NCBI RefSeq assembly: GCF_000332055.1
Contig: NZ_ALVZ01000213.1
Location: 1-59,710 of the forward strand
Direction: 5' to 3'
From: Xenococcus sp. PCC 7305
GTDB taxonomy: Bacteria; Cyanobacteriota; Cyanobacteriia; Cyanobacteriales; Xenococcaceae
Length of the DNA: 59,710 nt
The position numbers were made by a program, and so were the translations under genes. Every line of letters begins with the position of its first letter. Position 1 is the first letter of the stretch. The notes under the pieces were generated by a model. It searched no databases. It was not told where the DNA came from and saw nothing but the letters and a program-made list of their open reading frames with translations. Positions 55,070 to 59,710 of this stretch are shown here, one piece after another.

Positions 55070-55705
55070 ATGAAATATAATCCCCAACATCATCATCGTC
55101 GTTCAATTCGGTTACCAAAATACGATTATTCGCGATCTGGACTTTATTTTGTCACCATTTGTACTTATCAAAAATTAAATTGGTTTGGCGAAGTTTGTGA
55201 CGATAAAATCTGTCTTAATCAAATTGGGAAAATTGTAGCCCGAGAATGGTTACGATCTTCAGAAATACGACAGGAAATTGAATTGGATGAATGGGTTGTA
55301 ATGCCGAATCATTTTCATGGGATTGTGGTTATCAATCAGAACCATGATGACGGAAATATTCGTAAATTAACAGATCCCAAAACCAATAATTCGGGCGCAC
55401 ATTCGGGCGCACATTCGGGTACATATTTGGACACGCATTTGGGCGCAAGTCTTGCGCCCCTACGGATGCGGAAACCTCGTTCTTTGTCGTCTTTTGTGGC
55501 TGGTTTTAAATCTGCTGTAACCAAACAAGTTCGTCAGATTTGTCAAGAACCAAATTTACGTCTTTGGCAACGTAATTATTATGAATCGGTGATTCGCGAT
55601 CGGCAACAACTGGATAATGTTCGGCGATATATTATCAACAACCCTCTTTGTTGGCATGAAGATCCAGAAAATCAGAATCATCAATCCATTGACTTCCCCT
55701 TTTAA
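55070..55705 (+). CDS. REP-associated tyrosine transposase (RAYT, IS200/IS605-like)
   Basis: From ATG 55070 the protein is 211 residues (MKYNPQHHHRRSIRLP); the longer frame to 55016 runs through HIP1 repeats. It has the Y1 transposase HUH motif in VMPNHFHGIVV and a later candidate nucleophile Tyr in RNYYESVIRD, and YFVTICTY near the N-terminus. RAYTs are single-copy relatives of IS200 transposases that act on REP hairpins. Residues about 105-125 are an insert made of SGAH-type repeats followed by a REP palindrome in frame (LGASLAPLR). An inverted REP copy lies 130 bases before the start. It appears intact. Confidence 0.9.
   Translation: MKYNPQHHHRRSIRLPKYDYSRSGLYFVTICTYQKLNWFGEVCDDKICLNQIGKIVAREWLRSSEIRQEIELDEWVVMPNHFHGIVVINQNHDDGNIRKLTDPKTNNSGAHSGAHSGTYLDTHLGASLAPLRMRKPRSLSSFVAGFKSAVTKQVRQICQEPNLRLWQRNYYESVIRDRQQLDNVRRYIINNPLCWHEDPENQNHQSIDFPF
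55392..55439 (+). repeat. Four 12-base tandem repeats inside the RAYT gene
   Basis: TCGGGCGCACAT-type 12-mers, two exact and two diverged, run directly into the internal REP palindrome. They encode SGAH, SGAH, SGTY and LDTH and do not disturb the frame. Confidence 0.75.
55441..55459. repeat. REP palindrome inside the RAYT reading frame
   Basis: GGGCGCAAG-T-CTTGCGCCC followed by CTAC is the reverse-oriented counterpart of the element at 54938-54956. It encodes part of LGASLAPLR in the transposase. Confidence 0.85.
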
Positions 55706-55811
55706 ATTAAGTTTCTATTATATTGCTATATTATCAATCCTTGACTAACGAAACACCAACTTCAGCTTAATCAACAAAAGATTACCAGTGAGATCGTCTT
55801 ATGTTTTGGGA

Positions 55812-56597
55812 TTATGGGTCGCGGCTTATCTTCGAATGAGGGGGATTCTGATCTGAATGTGCTTCCTTTGAGGTGAGAGCTGGCTTTGGTCCCTTGCCTT
55901 CAACAAAATCAATCTGCAACAATAAATTTGGCGACCATTGTTGAAGATAAAATAATAATCCGTAAATAAACACAATCATTCCCGTCATCTCCATGGCCTC
56001 CTCAACCGTTGCAATTAAGGCATAGGTGAGGTTTTGTTGTCCTTGAGCTTCGGCAACATGACTACCGATCGCCTCCATAATTAAGGCGCCTCCCACATAG
56101 AAAGCGGCTGCTAGGAAAAAATGTCGTCGGGATTTGTAAGGCAAATTTTGCGTAAATTTCCAAAAACGCTTGCCAAACCAAAGCACAAATATTGCTCCAG
56201 GAATTACCCATAATGAATGTAAAAACCAAGGTAAATTCAAAGCTTTACTAACTTCGGGAATAATCAAAATTTCGTGAACACTTAAAACCTCATCGAGCGC
56301 CATTAGCACAAAAATAGTTGATAATAGCTGCCAATCAGTTGCAGAGCGATCGCCCTGCTGTTTTTTCCCCTGGGCAATGATTTTTAATAACAAAGCACAA
56401 AAGGCCAAAGTCCAGGCAGACAACCAAGTAGGGACATTCATCTCGCGGTCTAGATTAAGAATTCTCGTCCAACTTTCGCGATAATCAAACACATATTTCC
56501 CGATTTGGATTCCGGTACTCAAAATAATTAGTATAATAGCCCCGATAGCTAAATATCTGACGATAGAACTTGGTTTGATTGGTACTTTTAATTGCAT
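55812..56597 (-). CDS. Polytopic membrane protein with conserved-looking acidic/His residues
   Basis: The 261-residue protein has about seven membrane helices. Several charged residues lie in or beside helices: LDEVLSVHE (about 100), EAIGSHVAE (about 180) and EEAMEMTG (about 203). This spacing of Glu and His in a membrane protein could bind a metal pair, but I know no family that fits and may be over-reading it. The last 40 residues are hydrophilic. Neighbouring genes give no clue; it is 56 bases downstream of the coiled-coil/TPR gene, on the same strand. Confidence 0.65.
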   Translation of the reverse strand: MQLKVPIKPSSIVRYLAIGAIILIILSTGIQIGKYVFDYRESWTRILNLDREMNVPTWLSAWTLAFCALLLKIIAQGKKQQGDRSATDWQLLSTIFVLMALDEVLSVHEILIIPEVSKALNLPWFLHSLWVIPGAIFVLWFGKRFWKFTQNLPYKSRRHFFLAAAFYVGGALIMEAIGSHVAEAQGQQNLTYALIATVEEAMEMTGMIVFIYGLLFYLQQWSPNLLLQIDFVEGKGPKPALTSKEAHSDQNPPHSKISRDP

Positions 56598-56653
56598 TGT
56601 TATTTGAAATCTGAAGAGATTAGAATCCCAAGATATTAATCGAGTTATTGTGC

Positions 56654-58978
56654 TTAGGCAAGATTAGCAAAATAGGGATCGACTCTGGCCTCTTGTCGAT
56701 ATTTAGGATTAAGCTTGACAGCTTGTTTTAAATTTTTGATGGCCAATTCCACTTGATTGAACATTGCATAGCAAATCGCTCTATTATAGTAAGCCTGAGC
56801 ATAATCCGATTGTAGCTCCAAAGTGCGATCGCAACTTACCAGGGCAGCTTCATACTCTTCTAGTTTAATGAGAATATTCCCTCGATAGTTCCAAGCTTTA
56901 GCTAATTTGGGATTTAGTTCTACTGCCTTATCAAAAGAAGCTAGGGACTCTTCATCGCGAGACAGCATTTCTAGGGACATGCCGCGATTCATCCAAGCGA
57001 CCGCATTGCCTGGTTGAACTTCTACCGCATGATCAAAAGATTCGAAAGCCGGTTCATGTCGGCGCAACATACCAAAAGCAACGCCTCGATCTACCCAGGC
57101 TTGATAATAATCGGGTTGAATTGCCACCGCTTTATCATAATTGGCGATCGCATCTTGGTAACGCTTCATCCGAGAATAGGTAATGCCACGATTACACCAA
57201 GCTTCTGCAAAACTAGGTTGAATTTTGAGCGCCTTGCCAAAAGCTGCGATCGCACCTTCGTATCTCTTGAGATCTCTTAGGGCAATCCCTCGTTGATTCC
57301 AAGCTTGGGCATTTTCGGGCTGAAGTTCTAGCGCTTGGTCAAATAAGGCGATCGCTTCTTGATAATTTTCCTGCTCTAGCAGCTGATTACCCTGGGCAAT
57401 GAAATCATCAGGCTTCTGAAACCATTGGGGTTGATTTTGTTGAAGAATTTCGAGGGGTTCGCGAAGAGTTTGGATATCTTGCTCTATTTGAGAGAGGGCA
57501 GTAGCAGAAAACTCCTGGGGAGTTATTTGGGCTAAATCTTCGAGAATTTGGGTTTTCTGAGTTTGGGCTTCTGATTGGATTTGGGATAGTTCAGAAGTAG
57601 TTTTGCTTTGCAGTTGCTCTAGATTTTGTAAGGTTTGTTCCCGACTCTGGTCTATTTGCGATCGCATTGCGATAAATTGATTAGTAACTTCAGCTTCCAA
57701 TTGAGACAAATTTTGCAATGTCTGGGATTTTTGAGTTTGCAGTCCTGAATTTTCCTGGGCAATGCGATCGCTAAATTCTTTTTCTAGCTGAGCCAATTTC
57801 TCCAGACTTTGGTCAATTTGTTGTTTAACTTGCGATCTCGAATCTACCAATTCTGTAGCGAGTTCGGTACCCAAATTTTCGAGATTTTGGACAACAAATT
57901 CCTGCTGTTGCTGAAGGTTTTGTTCGGCATTGGCTTGCAATTCGGAGAGTTGATTAGAGAATTGAGACTTGATTTTTGTCAAACTCTGCCGCAGCTCTTG
58001 CTGTTGCTTTTGTGTTGTTGTTTGGAGCTGAGCTAATTCTGTTGTGAAGTTGGTTTCTGCTTGTTGTAAATCCTGCAAGGTATTTTGTTGTTTTTCGCGA
58101 GCTTCTACTGCCAAAGCGGAGATTTGGGGCGTAAACTCAGCAGATTGACGAGATAAATCTTTGAGGACTAGATCTTGCTGTCGCTTAGTTGTGTTTTGCA
58201 ATTGTAGGAGTTTGGCGGCAAACTCACTAGCGGAGGTTTCCAGATTTTGGATTATGGCAGTTTGTTTTGCCGCAGCTTCTGACTGGATTGACGTAAGTTT
58301 GGGAGATAGCTCGGAACTTAATTGGGTGAAGTTCTGAATTATGCGATCGCTCTGCGCTTGTGTCTGAGTCTTAAGTTTTTGTAGTTGATTATTAAATTCT
58401 GTTTCCAATTGGGCTAATGTTTGGCCATGGGTGGCAATATCGCCTTCGATAGTGGTAATTCCCTGTTGTTTAGCAGCCGCAAATTCTCCTAACAGATCCG
58501 CGATCTCTTTTTGTTTTTGATTTAACTCTTGTTGAAATTTGATAACCTCATCTTCTAGCCGATTGCTAGTTTGTTGGGCGTTTTGTAGTAATTGAGTTAA
58601 ATCTTGAGTCACATTGGTGAGTTGGGATTTTGCGGTTGTCAGTTCCTGAAGATTTTTGCTGACAAGATGGGCTACCTCTCGAATCACCGATCTGCGCAAT
58701 AACCATAAAGATGCGATCGCACCTGTTAACAGTAATGCTAAAGTCGCCAAGATTATTAGATTGAATTGGGTTATCGTGCGGCTAAAAACTCGGTTGGCCT
58801 CCGCTTCAATCTGTTCTTGAATTTGTTGCTCCGATTGCAATTGAGCTAGTTGGGGCGATAAAACCTTCCCAGGGGCGATCGATTGAGCCTCAGCCCAGGC
58901 TGTTGGGAATAGCAAAGTTGCTAAAATTAAGCTATTTTGCGATAACCAGATTAAAAACTTGGGATATTTGTTGCTCAT
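56654..58978 (-). CDS. Membrane-anchored coiled-coil and TPR protein
   Basis: The 774-residue protein has an N-terminal hydrophobic segment ending in a signal-like TAWAEAQ (about 8-31), a second membrane helix (about 72-95) and a very long Gln/Glu/Leu-rich coiled coil (about 105-505). Seven or so TPR units follow (about 530-765), e.g. EAWCNRGITYSRMKRYQDAI and AQAYYNRAICYAM. TPRs are protein-protein platforms, and the coiled coil may span the periplasm. Function unknown. It is divergent from the deoxyribosyltransferase-like gene, with about 100 bases between. Confidence 0.85.
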   Translation of the reverse strand: MSNKYPKFLIWLSQNSLILATLLFPTAWAEAQSIAPGKVLSPQLAQLQSEQQIQEQIEAEANRVFSRTITQFNLIILATLALLLTGAIASLWLLRRSVIREVAHLVSKNLQELTTAKSQLTNVTQDLTQLLQNAQQTSNRLEDEVIKFQQELNQKQKEIADLLGEFAAAKQQGITTIEGDIATHGQTLAQLETEFNNQLQKLKTQTQAQSDRIIQNFTQLSSELSPKLTSIQSEAAAKQTAIIQNLETSASEFAAKLLQLQNTTKRQQDLVLKDLSRQSAEFTPQISALAVEAREKQQNTLQDLQQAETNFTTELAQLQTTTQKQQQELRQSLTKIKSQFSNQLSELQANAEQNLQQQQEFVVQNLENLGTELATELVDSRSQVKQQIDQSLEKLAQLEKEFSDRIAQENSGLQTQKSQTLQNLSQLEAEVTNQFIAMRSQIDQSREQTLQNLEQLQSKTTSELSQIQSEAQTQKTQILEDLAQITPQEFSATALSQIEQDIQTLREPLEILQQNQPQWFQKPDDFIAQGNQLLEQENYQEAIALFDQALELQPENAQAWNQRGIALRDLKRYEGAIAAFGKALKIQPSFAEAWCNRGITYSRMKRYQDAIANYDKAVAIQPDYYQAWVDRGVAFGMLRRHEPAFESFDHAVEVQPGNAVAWMNRGMSLEMLSRDEESLASFDKAVELNPKLAKAWNYRGNILIKLEEYEAALVSCDRTLELQSDYAQAYYNRAICYAMFNQVELAIKNLKQAVKLNPKYRQEARVDPYFANLA

Positions 58979-59076
58979 CGGAAATGCCTCTGTCTACTGG
59001 CAACATTATGCCAGCACTACTCGAAGTTAATCAAAATATAATTCTCACAATTCAACAATCCCGAATTATCAAGATA

Positions 59077-59538
59077 ATGAGCAAAAAGATTTATCTCGCC
59101 AATCCCTATGGATTTTCTCAACAACAAAAAGCCCTACTGCTTCCGCCCATGATCGATAAATTGCAATCTATGGGCGCAGAAGTTTGGGAACCATTTCAAC
59201 GGAGTGAACAACTCGACTTATCCCAGCCAGGTTGGGCTTACAAAGTTGCGCAAGCAGATCTCCATGATGTCAAAGAATGCGATGGCATATTTGCTATTGT
59301 CAACGGGACACCTCCAGATGAAGGAGTTATGGTGGAATTGGGTGTAGCCATAGCACTTCATAAACAAGTTTTTCTCTTTCGAGATGATTTCCGTCGCTGT
59401 ACAGATAGCGAAGATTACCCACTAAATCTAATGATCTTTGCTGGGTTACCAGAAATTGGTTGGGAAGACTATTATTACACTTGCATTGCCGAACTAGATT
59501 CTCAGGATAAAGCTTTGTTCAAATGGCTCAAACAATAA
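59077..59538 (+). CDS. Nucleoside 2-deoxyribosyltransferase-like protein
   Basis: From ATG 59077 the protein has 153 residues and begins MSKKIYLANPYGFS, the usual opening strand and loop of the family. The catalytic region DGIFAIVNGTPPDEGVMVELG holds the Glu nucleophile-type motif PPDEG...E.G. The family moves deoxyribose between nucleobases or hydrolyses nucleosides. A longer frame to 58903 would overlap the divergent TPR gene and adds unrelated sequence, so I reject it. The precise substrate cannot be read from sequence. Confidence 0.88.
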   Translation: MSKKIYLANPYGFSQQQKALLLPPMIDKLQSMGAEVWEPFQRSEQLDLSQPGWAYKVAQADLHDVKECDGIFAIVNGTPPDEGVMVELGVAIALHKQVFLFRDDFRRCTDSEDYPLNLMIFAGLPEIGWEDYYYTCIAELDSQDKALFKWLKQ

Positions 59539-59640
59539 GCAAATGACGTTGCTCAGAAGTCAAAAGTCAAATAGCGGTGCGATAAAAAAGTGGGAATTAG
59601 CCAATCGCAAAGCAATTTTAACGGGGCTTCGCCCTTGAAG

Positions 59641-59697
59641 GCAGAGGGCAGAGGGCAGCGGTGAGACCCCGCGCCGCCGTCAGGCGCAAGGGAACGC
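59641..59697. repeat. GCAGAGG repeat and dispersed GC-rich repeat, copy 2
   Basis: Three GCAGAGG/GCAGCGG heptamers (59641-59661) are followed by the second copy (59666-59697) of the 32-base GC-rich element seen at 11381-11412. The window ends soon after. Confidence 0.65.
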
Positions 59698-59710
59698 TCA
59701 CCAAGAGAGA

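Noticed and set aside
58903-59076. N-terminal extension of the deoxyribosyltransferase-like gene
   Set aside because: It overlaps the divergent TPR gene and lacks family similarity; the family start MSKKIYLANP is at 59077.

Overview
The window is a stretch of cyanobacterial chromosome. The palindrome GCGATCGC (HIP1) recurs throughout, for example at 1251-1258, 12120-12127, 47472-47479 and 48324-48331. The gene order rplS - tRNA-Trp - secE - nusG - rplK - rplA - rplJ - rplL is the usual cyanobacterial one. Several families found mainly in cyanobacteria or plastids are present: Ycf46, HpsJ, HemJ, the TIGR03792 family and the GRRM peptide-maturation set. Heptanucleotide tandem repeats of the cyanobacterial STRR type lie between and inside genes. 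The genus cannot be read from the sequence with confidence.

Layout. 1-6700: two-component signalling, with a CBS/PAS/GAF histidine kinase and a five-domain response regulator around an unrecognised small gene. 6700-14200: single-function genes. These are a carrier-protein/oxoamine-synthase fusion, a zinc-ribbon membrane protein, a TIGR03792 protein, a phasin-like protein, an FHA protein, a NUDIX hydrolase, argH, a small membrane protein and a Uma2 nuclease. 14200-23300: a hybrid histidine kinase, an MscS channel fused to a cyclic-nucleotide-binding domain, a WD40 lipoprotein, an MCE (MlaD/MlaF) lipid-transport pair and a secreted protein. 23400-30050: rpsN, leuC and two large secreted or surface proteins. 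30250-35600: hemJ, a CPBP protease, an HpsJ-like gene, ycf46 and recR. 35700-39970: the ribosomal and transcription-factor block, with an L10 leader and tandem terminators. 40120-45005: a GRRM-type RiPP cluster (radical SAM maturase, precursor, orphan periplasmic binding protein) beside a molybdopterin oxidoreductase. 45560-54787: one 3075-residue RTX/cadherin/SdrD/RHS surface protein. 54788-59710: a RAYT transposase with REP palindromes, a polytopic membrane protein, a coiled-coil/TPR protein and a nucleoside deoxyribosyltransferase-like gene.

How the parts fit. The 35.7-40 kb block is housekeeping translation and transcription with visible autoregulatory RNA signals. The accessory interest lies in five places. 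The first is the GRRM cluster, whose short precursor carries four candidate three-residue cyclophane motifs. The second is the giant RHS protein with an orphan hydrophobic tip and no visible immunity gene. The third is the ACP-AOS fusion, which resembles the carrier/oxoamine-synthase part of saxitoxin SxtA. The fourth is the RAYT gene, which carries a REP palindrome inside its own reading frame. The fifth is the heptamer repeats, one of which sits inside a kinase gene. recR appears to lack any ATG, GTG or TTG start in the right place and probably begins at ATT.
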